Positions 28,729 to 41,842 of a stretch of 64,000 nt of DNA are shown one piece after another. Numbering within the stretch: position 1 is the first letter of the stretch; every line of letters begins with the position of its first letter. Made by a program: the position numbers and the translations under genes. Source of the stretch: Dermatophagoides farinae (taxonomy: Eukaryota; Arthropoda; Arachnida; Sarcoptiformes; Pyroglyphidae). Where the stretch lies: NCBI RefSeq assembly GCF_024713945.1, contig NC_134677.1, positions 2,979,001 to 3,043,000 on the forward strand, written 5' to 3'. The notes beneath the pieces were generated by a model that saw only the letters and a list, made by a program, of their open reading frames with translations, did not search any database and had not been told where the DNA came from.

Positions 28729-31700
28729 GCACGCATTTATTGAAGATATGTGTGAAGAAAGTATATTTTAATAATCATCAAAAACGACAACAAAAAAAAA
28801 AACGAAAAGAAAAGAATTACCGCATTTTCGAATATTCAAAGTTCGACGACCTAGACCGGCTGTGTTGTTATATAACAATAATAATATTCGATGATTGAAA
28901 TTGTCGTAGTGGTAGTAGTAGTAGTGACTTTCTGAATATATCTTGTCGAATGTGTATACATACAATAGCATCCATATGCTGATGAAAAATATTTTTCTGG
29001 TTTTTTTTTCAATTCTATCATTTCTGTTGATGGCGCCTGCTTAGCTTGATCATGGCAAAAATATTCATGCATGCAAGCAATGCACTTGCTAACTTATAGT
29101 AGAGTAGTGGTCGCCTGTTTTTTTTTTTTTTTTTTTTGATTGTTGTTGATTTTTTCACTTATTTTTTCGAAAGTGGTGATGATGGTGAGAGTTTTTGTCT
29201 GTCTCTCTGTCTGTATGACTGACTGACTGTCAAAGAATGTTTTTCCTTGGTAATATTATTGGAATGATGAATTGTGTTCAAATGATGCATGTATTCGTAA
29301 TCATCATCATCATAATAGCAATGATATTTCGAACAATAGATTGGCCATCAAATTGGCGTTTTTTTTCTGGTAGCTAGATATTTTGTCTGTATATGTGTAT
29401 TCATTCGGGTGCGACTCTTCCAACAACAATTACAAATGGCATTGGCTGGTGGTTTAGTCTGTGGCCAAAAAAAAAAAAAAAAGAATCGAGGTTAATGATA
29501 CTTTGTCTGGTCATCATTGTGTAATGTGTGTGTGTGTGATTTGTACAAATAACTTTTTTTTGTAGCTGTTTGTATGTCTGTGTTTTTTTTTCTATTTTTT
29601 TGTGGTATTGTTTCGATTGCTTGGATTGATATTGATAAACGCACACACGCACACACACACATACAAACAACTCAAGGACCTAGCAACAAGAAAAAAAATG
29701 AATAACAGAAAAACTACGAATAAAACGTAATGCATCACGAATAAATAGGAAGAAGATGGAAAAAAACGACAAAGTCCATATGATGAAATTTTTTTTTTTA
29801 ATATTGAATAAAAATGAAATAACTATTTTTATCTTTTGAAAATTCCTTTTTTCTCATTCAAAGGTGATGAAATTTCAATATTATTTGCCTCTTTGATAAT
29901 GGTATGGTTATCATCATCATCATTATTATTATTATTATTATCAGTGAAAATCAAAAATAATTTTAAACAAGTAAACAACCGGTCAATGGCCACGAATAAC
30001 AAATGAAAATAATTTGTTTTTTTTCTCACACACACACACAATTTCTTTACTTTGTGATTGATATTTTTATTTTTATTTTCATCACCATCATCACCAAAAA
30101 AAAAAAGAAAAAAACTTATTTTCATCAATTCATCATCGATCATTCGTTTGTTAATCAACGTTGTGAATAAAAATGACATGAAAATGAAAATCTAAAATGA
30201 TGATTTTTCATTTTGTTATCAAATGAATATCCACGCTAGAAATCGTGTCGAAAATAAATCCTAATGGATTAATTTTTCATTCAATGATCATAATGATTAT
30301 GATGATGATGTCCGAAAAATTATAGACGAATCGTTTGATTTATTTAATCTTAATTTTTTTTTCATTCATTAATGTTATATTCCGTTATAGTGAAAAAAAA
30401 ATCATTAGCGATTCAGTTTTCAACAGAAAAAAAGGGTTTTGTTTGTTTGTTTTTTTATCCCATAATAATTTAATTGAAATTGATGATTATTATCAAAATT
30501 GACACATAACCAATAAGAAACATTGTATCTATCTGTTTGATTTAGTACATATCCGAGGAGAATGAACAAAAAAAAAGTCTAGCCAAACAATTTTTTAATC
30601 TGTCATCCATTGATAGACATGGTTATGATGGTCATTGGCCATCATCATCAACTTCGTGAATTTTTTTTCCACCAAAAAAAAACCCAGACAACAAAGACAA
30701 TCAAAATAGAGAAAAAAAATTCAAGAAATATTTAGAAATATAAAAAAAATGTAATGAAAGAGTTTTGTCTGATTTATTGAATTTTTGATTTCAACCAACA
30801 ACAACAGTGAAACACAGGTACACAGGTTCATTGACGTAACTTGTTTATATGAAACACTTATGTAAATTGAAAAAATATTTATGCATTCTTGCAAGCATAA
30901 TAAAGAACAATAACGAAAAAAAACAAATTTAAATCTTTCATTAGAATTCGACCATCTTCCACTATATTTTGGATGATTATCTGTTACAAATATGGTAACA
31001 TATATTGAAAGTTGTTTCGGTTTTTATAAATGAAATATATTTGGCTGACATAATCCTTGGATAATAGAATGTGTGTGTGTGTGTGTGTGTGTGTATCTGA
31101 AATATAAAAGACGACAAAGAGAGGTGTCAATGAACAAACAAGAATGATTTACACAAGAATGATGATGATAATTACCATATTTATAAAAAAAATGCTAGTT
31201 TATGATATTTTTATTTTTGTTTTATTTATCTTGATCTGTTATTGTTGATCTATGGTATGAAAAAAAAAATTAATCTCACAACAACAATTTTTTTTTGTCA
31301 GCCGGATTTTTTTTTCTCTCTCTAGCTCTCCTGTCTGACATATTGAAACGATGATGATGACGACAATAGTTGTCTGTTGAATGGCCCGTTTTTTTTTCAT
31401 TGAATCAAGATGATGATGATGATTTTTGAATACAAAAGCTGAATTTAAATAGATAAATGTAGACAGACGGGCTGGCAAGCAGATGAACAAAAAAAAAACG
31501 ACCAAATTCCGAATGAGATTTACAATATATTTAATAACGAAACGAAAGAGTTAAATCACTTATCACATCTTGAAAGATTTTTCTTTTTCTTTTTTTTTCT
31601 TGGTTGGATTTTTTCCTTATAGAAATAATAAACGGCAGAGAGAAATAGCGGAAAAAAAATCCGGATTAATCTAATCTTTTACCATTTTCACATTGCTATT

Positions 31701-32160
31701 CTCATAACAAGTTAATGATGAAAACCATTTAATGACAGATCACTGAGGAAAAACAAATTAAATGGATAAAATATCCGAAATCATGACTATTTGGCTGGAT
31801 ATTATAAAAATCAAATTAAATTAAAAGAATGAATTTCAAATTTTCAACATTGAATTGCAAAAAAAATAGTGTTTATAACTAAGTTTATAAGTAATTTCAA
31901 AATTCTAAGAATTTGATAAATAATCGTTTTTCATTTTAATTATCTACAATTTATTATTGTTGAAATTTGTATCTAAAAAATTCTTATTTCAATGATTCAT
32001 GAAAATCTTCACCATAGTATTCATTCAATGCTTATCAGGTATATATGCTATAGTAATTCTCATTACTGGTTTTTTTTTCATCAATTCAATTCATATTTCA
32101 TAGAATGATGTATGTAAGCAAAGCAAGTTTTTTACGCATTTCATTCATTGTTATGCGTTT

Positions 32161-32161
<1 letters not shown>

Positions 32162-32195
<34 letters not shown>
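32162..32195. repeat. 34-nt poly-T tract, followed by (TG)10
   Basis: The longest homopolymer in the window, followed eight bases later by a TG dinucleotide run (32203-32222). It could be a poly(A)-derived scar of a retro-insertion on the minus strand, but nothing next to it looks like an element body. Confidence 0.8.
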
Positions 32196-32196
<1 letters not shown>

Positions 32197-33277
32197 ATTG
32201 ATTGGTGTGTGTGTGTGTGTGTGAAAAATTCTTGGAAAATTATTTTGTATACCTTAGATTCTAAGGCTTAGAAGAATGAATGTTCACTATTTTTTATTTC
32301 TTTTTATGTCGATATGGACGTATTTAGATGATTAAATGTTGTGAGGTGTTCATTATTTTAAATGACCATTTTTTCTTGATATTTCATTATTTTGATGATG
32401 ATGATGATGATGATGCTTGAGGGATCACATACACACACAGTAAACGATCCCATGATCATTTGTTTGTGTATGTATGTGTTGGTAATAATATCGATAAACA
32501 CACAAACATACTTGATGGCAAAAATTTTTCCATAGAAAAACAATTTCCATTTTTAGTGAATGGATCATATTTGGATTCAATTTCAAATTTGATCACATTT
32601 TTTTTTATTTTTGCTCAATTACATTTAGATTCGATTTAATTTTTGTCGAAAATAAAACTTTTTTTCTCTCAATCTGTGTGTGTGTGTGTGTGTGTGAATT
32701 AAGTATGACCTCGGATAACCCTTTTTTTTTCTTTTCCAAAAGTTCAATTATTAAATTCCATGATGTCCATGTCTGAAATAAAAACACACAACAGGAAAAA
32801 AAAATAATTTTCCATTTTGTTCGATTTATATGAAATTGAAAACCCTAAAGAAGGAGCTTGATTTGCTTGGATTATCATTATTATTATTATTGAATGGCTT
32901 TCAGGATTTTTTTTTAATATTTGACTTTTTTCTCTTTAAAAAGATGAAAATGAATTCCACAATATATATCAAGGAGAAGATTTGAATTGGTTTTAATCAT
33001 CAGCATATAATCTTCGTGTTTGTTGTTTTATCTATATTTTTTTTTTGTTCATTACATCAGAACAGTATCAAATCAAACCATGTATTGAAATTTATTTAAA
33101 AAAGGGTTAGATTTACGAAGAAAGCAATTATTTTTTCTGGCTTTACATTTTTAAAATAAAAAAAAAGTTTTGCAGGAAAGTGAGCTTTTATTAGGTTCAT
33201 TGCCTTTATAATCAATATTCTGATGTTGTTCAAAAAAAAAAAAAAAATGAATTGAACAACAAAATCTATCAACAAGA

Positions 33278-33300
33278 TGGATGGATGGATGGATGGATGA
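33278..33300. repeat. (ATGG)n microsatellite
   Basis: Nearly six GGAT/ATGG units in a row, followed within 60 bp by a (GAT)n run at about 33341-33362. Both are simple tandem repeats in non-coding DNA. Confidence 0.85.
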
Positions 33301-36300
33301 AAATAATTTTAAATTTAAATTTTAAAATTTTGATTGATGCTGATGATGATGATGATGATGATGGTATATTTTGTAGTTATGTAATAACTCTTTCAATTTC
33401 TTAAACTAGAATAATAATAGTAGTGGTAGTAATAATAGTTTTCTGAACAGTAGTAGTAGTGGTTTCAGTTTATGTTAAATGAATACTCTATGGATATACA
33501 ATGGTAGTAGCAGTAAATAAAATGATTATAGCCATATTTTTTCTTAAGGTAGAGGCATTTTATTTTTGGGATACATATTTTTAGTGAATGTCTGTTTTCA
33601 TTTTTTTTTTTTTTTTTTGAATGAATAATGTATAGAAAAAAAGAATTCAGCATGGCAACAGCCACTACAACAACAATTAATGTTTGCTGTGTGGTATTTT
33701 ATGACAATAGTGGTACAATTTCAAATGTTGTTGTCTGAATTGGTGTGTACAATGATGAGAATTTTTTTTTTTTTTAATATTATTTTTGAACAAAAAAGAA
33801 TAAACACGCATGCTCGTTGAACTGATGTTAAAAAAATAAAGGAAAAAAAATTTCTCAATGTAATTGTAATATATGGAGCGCGCGGGCAACATCTTTCCAT
33901 ATATATCATCATAAAATATATCTGTGTGTATTACATATGATGATGATCATCATAATTTTATCCATGGATTCGATATATTTTTTTTATTTTTATTATTATT
34001 ATTCAGAGTCTGGTCTGATCTGGTCTAGGTTTTTTTTCTCTTTCATTTTTATATGTCTGGTTCCTCATCTTGTCATTCTTTTGATTGTTGTAGGCATACA
34101 CACACATACAAACACACAAAAAAACCGAATTTTCATCATTGCAATCAACGAGAGAAAAAACACCCAAAACCAGTAAGCAGACGACTATTATTTGAAAAAA
34201 ATACGTCTCAAAAACTGATATAGTAGAATTCAAATGTGAGAGATTGCTGCCTGTCTGGTATTCGTCTGTTTTTAGTCGGATATTTTTTCCGGTTATTTAT
34301 TCATTCTGGTTTTTTTATTGTCGGTTCGTGTTCGTGTGTGCTATTCGTGTATTCAAACTCATCATTTGATTGTCTGATTGATTGATTGGTCTATAGAAAT
34401 GAAAATGTATGTGTATATATGTGCAATGGACGATCGATGCGACAAACAAATTCGTGTGAATAAAAAAAAAAAGAAAAATTATTTTTTTCCTTTGAATCAA
34501 ATTTTCTTTCTTGAATTTATTCATCAATATCATTATTAAAGAATTTTTTTTCCTCATTTCTTCATTAAATTCTGGAAAAAGTTTTTTTTCGCCTTTTTTT
34601 TCAAAGAAAAAAATTGATCTGAAATCTGTCACCTTTCCTGTTCAACTTGTTCAGCTTCCAGATATTAACCATCATCCTACACTTATTTTTTTTTATTCTT
34701 TATACAATCTTGTTATGACACTGTGTGAATACATCATCACCATCATCATCATCATCAATGCTGACAAAATAATGAATGTTTTTAAAGAAAAAAAAATTGT
34801 GACAACATCAACATCAACATCTTAATCTTCCATGATTTTTTTTTGTTTGTTTGTTTGTTTAGTTGAGATGAAATTCATGAATAATTAAATAAAAGATATT
34901 TATCGATGAATATTATATTAGCTTAAAGGTAATGAAATATTCTCGATTCTCATCATTGGATCATAATTATCATCTTTTAAGAATGGAAAAGGGTTATCAT
35001 AATAGTCAAAATTGTTGATGGTTGAATGAACCAAATTGAATTTTTTTTCTAATGACAAAACCACCCATTTAATTGCAAGTATTATTCTTAAGGGGATTTT
35101 TTTTTCTTCTAATTCTTGCCATTATGACTGACAAAGACAAGGCAAATTTGAAAATATTGAGAGAAAAAATAAGCAAAAATAGTGACCATGTTTGTCAAAT
35201 GTTAGATATGTTTGCCATTAATAATAATATATGAAGAACTAGAAAAAGGGAAAAGAAAAGACCAGTCTATTTTGGCAAGAATATAAAAGAGAGACAGACG
35301 GACAGACAGACAGACAAAGATAGAGATAGAGTTGTGGCAAGAAATGAATACTGAATAGACCGATCACCAATGATGATCAAGAAGAACAAGACAACAACAA
35401 CAACAACAACTGGTATTCTCTGTCTCTTTCAATTCATTTTATCCTTTCAACACGCACACATATTTTTGTGAGACAACTTTTTTTCGGCTAGACGGTTGTT
35501 GATGGTTATAATAATAATAATAATAACACTGGAAAAAAGGTGGATGTGTATAAAAAAAAGAGTAAAGAAAGAAACCTGAAGATCTTGAAAAGAAAACAGA
35601 AATAGACTGAATGAATGAGAAAAATGAAAGAGATGTATAGAATAGCATTGGACTGAAAGAATGATCATAGCAAATTGGCCCCGATGTTCGGGTTTGGTGG
35701 TTATATAACAAAAACCCTTGTCTCTATCATTTTTGATCATGATCATGATTTGATCATCATTTGACTTATTCGTTACTCATCGAACCGATTATATCTGTGA
35801 GATTGAAAATATTAAATTTATCTGAATTTTAATTTTTTTCTATGGTGTTGCCATTTCACTAAACTTTGTTATTGTTTTTTTCTTCAATCAAAATTGTGTT
35901 AAATGTGTGTTTGTGTGTATTATATTGTTCAACTTTAATTTTCAAACGAAATTGTCAATTTACAAAATCTTCATACATTGTCTACAACTTGTTGATTCAA
36001 TCAAATTTTTCAATGAAAATTCTCATTCTGATATTCATTTCATCGAATAATCATCATATTCATTGTTGACGACGGTAGGAAAAATATTGTCCGTTTAAAT
36101 GGGGAGTGGTAGGTAGGGTGGTAGGTGTGTGGGAAAATAAAAATGAAATTCGTTAAGAAAAATAGCAAAAAAAAAAATAGAAAACACGCGCACCAAAAAA
36201 AAAAAATTAAAAAAGAAACCAAACGCCCAAAAAAAGCATAGGCACAATTACGAAAAAAAAAATACTCATCATTAACACACATTGACAACAACTATCAAAC

Positions 36301-37999
36301 ACACACACACATACAAACAGCAGCAGTTAACAACGATGAAACGGAATAAAGACAACCGAAACACAAACTGAAAAAGAGAAAAATAAAGAGATTGAAAGAC
36401 ACGCCATCAACATACTCTCGGATAGCCACACCGATATATATGTGATGTGTGTGTATGTGTGACTATTTTAACGTATGTTTAGATTTTGATTTTTATATTT
36501 CACAAATTCCAATATTTTATTATGAATAAAGCGACAAAAATCAAACAGCTATAATTCAGTTAATTATTTCTACCCTGCACCTATCACCAACACCACCACC
36601 ACCACCACCGCCAACATCATCTTCATCATCAGTTTTTTATACCAAAAAAAAAAAAAAAAAAAAAACAAAAATTCGATCTTAACGACTATTATGACTTTCA
36701 TCAGTCCATTTTCGTAACAAGAAAAAAAAAATAAACGCATCAATCCATTCATTTTCAATTCATTTCGCTTGTTAAAACATTGTTAAAACACATGTGCGTG
36801 GTCGGTGATGGGTTGAATCCATTTTCCTTTGTCTGTGTCTGCGTGTATGTGCGTATGACGTTGTTATATGTGTGAAATGAATTGGAAAAAAAAATTCAAT
36901 TCTTGACAACTTGTTGATTCTATTATAAATTTTTCGTGTTTTTGAAATTTTTTTCTTTCATCGTTTTTTTTTCATTCGTTAAATACGTAAGTTTTTTTTC
37001 TAAATTCAATTTATGAGAATTTAAATTATTCTTTGAATTCATGCAAAAAATGAAAATTTTCACATTATCATCATTGTCATTGTCTATCTGTGTATGTGTA
37101 TCATCTTATTTTTTTCGGTAAAAGAAAAAAAAAACGATTTGATGTTCCATGTGTGTCACACACCCACACACACCCACACACATAATTATAACATCCAGAG
37201 CGAAAAAAATCATATTAAAATAACGATTTTTGTCCATTATTTTTGTTTGTTTGTTTTGTTTGTTTATTGAGATGATGATTGTAACAAATTTTTGTTTTGC
37301 TCATTTTTTCTGGGCCCCCTATAGCCATCATTAATATCATCATCATCATCGTCATCGTCATTACCATTACATCAATCGATTAAATATAAAAATGATAATA
37401 ATAATAATGGGTAGCAATTTGGCGATTTTTTTTAATACATTTATTATGATTATTATGTCATTAAATATGTTTTTTTCCTGCTTACTACACACACACTATA
37501 GCATAATTGAAACATTTGTTTTTGTTTTTATTTTTATTTTTTTTGTGTTTATGGATATTGAACTCTGAACTTTGGCCTAGATTATTTCATTATTAGTATT
37601 TATTTTTTTTTCTTTTTCAATGTATATAATTTAATTGGCTTTAGGTAAATGCGATGCAAATGGGCCTCATAACCAAGTTATAATTCCATTCCAGAAAAAA
37701 TCTCTATGATTTGTGTCGATGAAAAGATATGAACAACTAATGATTCCAACGAAAAAAAAAATTATTGTTTTTGTTTTGTTTTTTTTCTGATATCATTTTT
37801 CTTTTTTTTGTGGATTCTCTTAGTCTTCGTACAACGACCTTTTCAACTTTTCGTATGAAATCAACAATTGTTGATGATGATAGAAGTAAATAAGAGAGGA
37901 CCTCACACAAATACACAAAAAAAAAGAAAAAATCACAAACGTCATTTCTGTTAGCAATATATCTATGTGGGGCCCATATTACGCACAATTCATTCATTC

Positions 38000-38027
<28 letters not shown>
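38000..38027. repeat. 28-nt poly-A tract
   Basis: An uninterrupted run of 28 A preceded by ATTCATTC. No retroelement body was recognised upstream. Confidence 0.85.
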
Positions 38028-38030
<3 letters not shown>

Positions 38031-38248
38031 AACCTAAACAACATCATACCCCGGATACTTTATTTCTTTTATATACAATGTACATGTCAAAACCAAGTAT
38101 GAAAAGGGGAGAGAGAGAGGGACAGACAAAACAAAAATGATGTTATGGCTGGAGAAAAATAGTTTTAGAAAAAATAGTTTTTCCTGGTTTTTTAAGTCGT
38201 CGTTAATCGGTGAGAATAGTGATGATGATGATGATGATGACGGTAGAG

Positions 38249-39899
38249 GGTGCCTCATTTGGATTGAACAACAACAACGACAACAAAAGTAAATGACCGA
38301 AATGGATGATTTAGAGAGATTTATCAAACGAGTAATCCTTTTTCAATCGACTTGTTGAAAATTTACTTTAATTTTTTTATTTTGATTAAAAAAAAGGTTT
38401 ACCACTCTTACACATTCAAAGTCATCATCATTATCATTATCAAGGTATATGGAGAATATATTTTTTTTTATTTTTGTTGGCTTGTATCTAGTACAATGAT
38501 TAGATTCAACCAACTATTCAGTGATGAATACATCCACTGTTATTATTACATTAATTCGATGATTACCCGAATATTTTTTTTTTATTTGATAAAATAAAAT
38601 CCTCATGACAAAGCATGTTTTCTTTTCCGTATATGAAGGTTTAGAGGTTATATATTTTTTTTTGTCATCGTATTTTAGCTGCTTGCTTGCCATTCAATGT
38701 GATTGAAAGGATCCTCTCACTCCAACACTATCTGGTTGAATGATGATGATGATGATACATCAATTCATGTTTCTAGATGATGATGATGGTGCCTCATTTT
38801 TTTTCTGGTGATCATGTTTGAATGGTATGAATACGACGACTTATGATTGTGTATATTGGTGGTTTTTTTTTCATTGAATGAGAGAGAGAGAGAGGCCCCA
38901 AAAAAATACCAATCATATACACATTTGCTTTCGACTGTCTTTTCTTTGTTTTCGGTCGGTTGAATCAGGTTCAGGCGAATCCATTACGCCTCTTACCAAT
39001 ATATATATTATTCTTCATCATCATCTTTTCCGTATGACCAAAAAAGAAAATTCAGATCTTGATGATATAACGATGGTGGACATTCACATAAACAAATACA
39101 GGTTGAAATTTTAAATTGTATAATAATAATTTTCTTCTCTTTTTTGACTTTTGAACGAAAAAAATCTACATCATCATCATTCATAAATAAAATGAAAAAA
39201 AATGGTTGTTGAGTGATAAAAATCATTCATGGTTATTTTATTTTATAGATGAAATTTAGTGATTAAAATACGATTAAAGAACCAGAAAAAAAACAAAGAT
39301 TCTTATCATGTGAATATGTGATTTTTTTTTGTTTTTTCAATTTTTGAAAACAATGAAATGAAAATTCTTTGTCCATTGTTTCACTATAGTGTATTATTAA
39401 TAATTCTGGTATATATATTCTATACAATCATTTTCTGCTTATTCATTTGCGTTTGAAAATTTATTCAGATTCTTTTTTTTTGTCCAAATAATAAAATATA
39501 TAAAATGGCCATAACTAACGCAGAAATATATGAACAAGAAAGAAAGAAAAAACCTCAATCATCATTCTTCCGCATTTTCGTAAATGATTTAAAAATTAAA
39601 TTGAATGAATGATAATTATAATTTACAGGCTTTTAACCTCTCTCTCGCTCTCCCTCATTTTCAATGTTTTGGATTTTTATGGTGAGGGTGCCTCATGATC
39701 ATCATCTTGATGGTTTTTTTTTTTTGAAACAATCTTCCAAATATTCGAGGTCTGTCAGAGTTTTTTGACTTTTTTTCTTCTTCTTTGGTCTGTCGATGGT
39801 CGATGGCTAGGTTGGTGGTGCCTCATTCGCACTAGGCTTCTTTTTTTTTTTGGTTGAAAAACTGATTGTATTTTGATGGTCGTGTGTATATGAGGCACC
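38249..39899. promoter_or_regulatory. Cluster of five GGTGCCTCAT motifs upstream of the let-7 complex
   Basis: The exact 10-mer occurs at 38249-38258, 38788-38797, 39687-39696 and 39817-39826 on +, and as ATGAGGCACC at 39890-39899. A related GGGCCTCAT lies at 37662-37670. I did not notice the 10-mer elsewhere in the window. The flanks of the copies differ, so this is not a duplicated segment but the recurrence of a short word, as in a transcription-factor cluster. It lies about 2-3.5 kb upstream of mir-100. The factor is unknown to me and a promoter or enhancer role is inference. Confidence 0.45.
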
Positions 39900-41090
39900 A
39901 TACAAGCTAATTTGATACGTTTTTTTATCATTATGTTTGTGTCCTACATAGATTATTTTGATTTTGATTTTTTTTTTGTTTTGTTTTGAAAAAAATTATT
40001 TTCCCTACATGCACACACGCTCACATTCTTGAAAACAACAAACAAGAAAAACATTTCCCTTTAATATGGTGACACTCCTGTATGTGTGTGTGTGTGTGTG
40101 TGTCTAGGTGTTATGATGATGAATATTACAAATTTTGTTAGACTTGTCAGATGGAAAAGAAATCCACCTTTTTCACACATTCACCATACCAATAAACCAT
40201 CCATAACAGATTGATTGAATAACATTGTATCAATTTATATTTGATCATCTACACGGTATTCCATCATCTTCATCATCATCATCATCATTATCATGATTTT
40301 TTTTGTCAATCTTTTTTTTCCTTTGCTACCAATCGTCATAAATCCATTAATTTTACGAATAAAAAATGAACATTTTTTTCGTTTGTTGGCTACAACAACA
40401 ACAACAATGATAACAACTGATGATCAATTTGTTTAGTATTTTATGCCACCTACAAACGAAATGAACAAAAACTAGACAAGTCGCGCCCGACGTCATTAAC
40501 CCTTTTTTTTGATACAAACATCATTGCATTACACATGTCAATGCAATTGTTGTTGTCGGATATGATGATGTCTACGTCTGAAGGGCTGGCTGGCTGGCTG
40601 CAATCAATTTTGATCGATCAATCGACCAAACATTTTTTTATGTGTGGTATTGCATTTTATATTCCCAATCGATTACCAAAAATGCTTACGATATATAGAA
40701 GAGAATAAAAGAGAAAATGAGAGTTGTTTGATCGATATCAAGGTTATGGTCGTTTATTTTTTATTGATCGTTTTCGTTTGATATTGGTAGTTGATTTTTT
40801 TTTCTGGTTGACCAATCACTATTATTTCTTTTGCTTAATTTTAAACATATAGTGTCAGAGGTCATAGTATTTTAGTTTTAATGGTCACTCCCTTGAATTG
40901 TGTTTGTGTGTGTGTGTATGTTTGTTCGTTTGTCTGTTTAATTTATATATCTATGCATGAGAAGAGAACAACCTGTTGAATTATTGCCATTCGCTCAAGT
41001 ATTGTGTATCGATTTTTAACTAATGAACTTTGTATGTATGTGTTTGTGTCATCCTCTATTTATCCTATATGAAATTATCTAATCTATAGA

Positions 41091-41109
41091 TTTGACCTCA
41101 AAGGTCAAA
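41091..41109. promoter_or_regulatory. Nuclear-receptor-type palindrome (everted AGGTCA half-sites)
   Basis: TTTGACCT-CAA-AGGTCAAA: two perfect 8-bp arms, each an extended AGGTCA half-site, everted and 3 nt apart. The right half also reads TCAAAGGTCA, a common monomer or DR-type context. It lies about 660 nt upstream of mir-100. In Drosophila the let-7 complex is ecdysone-controlled; that this element does the same job here is inference. Confidence 0.45.
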
Positions 41110-41764
41110 CCTACTTCATTGGATGAAAACTGGATTATTATAACTCTGTATGTAAAGTTTTCATTGAAGAAAAATTCTAAATCATGATGCAGTTACTGTC
41201 ACCTATCATCAATGATTGCAACTATTTATTTTTAAAAAAATTTTCAAAATAACATTAACCAACAGTATATATGTGTAGATAAAAAAGGTGTGTCTTTTAG
41301 CTTTTCGGCTGTTCTGTTAGGAGGTGTGTGCGTGAAATGAAAAATTTTATTTCCCCTACGGCCCTAGAAAAAAAGACCCAAAATGGCGTTCCATTTTTTC
41401 CTATCGTTCAGTATGTCATCGGGTCTCATATCTATGTGATGTGTATGTGTGTGTATTATGTGAATTTATTTTCATCTTTTTTTTTGAATACATGATTGCA
41501 ACATTTTTTTTATTCGAAAAAATTTTTTGAAATTGAGTTTCACAATGCTGATTGTATATTCCAAGCCAAAAAAAAATGGGAACCAAATTTTTTTTTTGAT
41601 CGATGTTTTTCTTAATTTAACCTTTTTTATGTTTTTCTGTTCGTTCGTATATATATATAGATACTGATTGATTACCACTGTGAATCTCTCATCACAAAAA
41701 AATCGACCAAAAATATTCGTTCCACAATTTAATAGAAAAACTTAAAAAAAAAAAATTTGGCCAA

Positions 41765-41842
41765 CTGCTTTTACCCGTAGATTCGAACTTGTGTTATACA
41801 AAAAACAACAACAACACAACCATAAATCTTGATGAATCTTGA
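41765..41842 (+). ncRNA. mir-100: microRNA mir-100
   Basis: The segment 41772-41793 matches mature miR-100 (miR-10/100 family) at all but two positions: base 1 is T instead of A, and base 12 is T instead of C. The seed ACCCGTA is intact. It is followed in order and on the same strand by let-7 and mir-125, the conserved let-7 complex arrangement, which supports the identity. The mature strand is on the 5' arm. The fold is weaker than for mir-125: I can pair TTGTGTT with AACACAA (41813-41819) and AGATT with AATCT further out, but the base of the stem is poor. The precursor ends are therefore approximate. MicroRNAs of this family load into Argonaute and repress target mRNAs; miR-100 acts in developmental timing and growth. 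Confidence 0.8.

Larger units (their letters stand above)
21126..37600. other. Gene-poor AT-rich region
   Basis: No coding exon recognised across 16 kb. It is dominated by homopolymers (34 T at 32162-32195), (TG)n tracts (23113-23139, 27786-27812, 31071-31094, 32203-32222), a (CT)n(CA)n compound near 28697-28730 and GAT/ATC triplets. One possible spliced non-coding exon is listed at 21999-22262. Confidence 0.5.
37600..41760. other. Upstream flank of the microRNA cluster
   Basis: No coding exon recognised. It contains the GGTGCCTCAT cluster, nuclear-receptor half-sites (AGGTCA at 40859-40864 and the palindrome at 41091-41109), (TG)n at 40081-40103 and short GAT and CAA tracts. It is the best place in the window to look for let-7 complex control elements. 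Confidence 0.4.
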
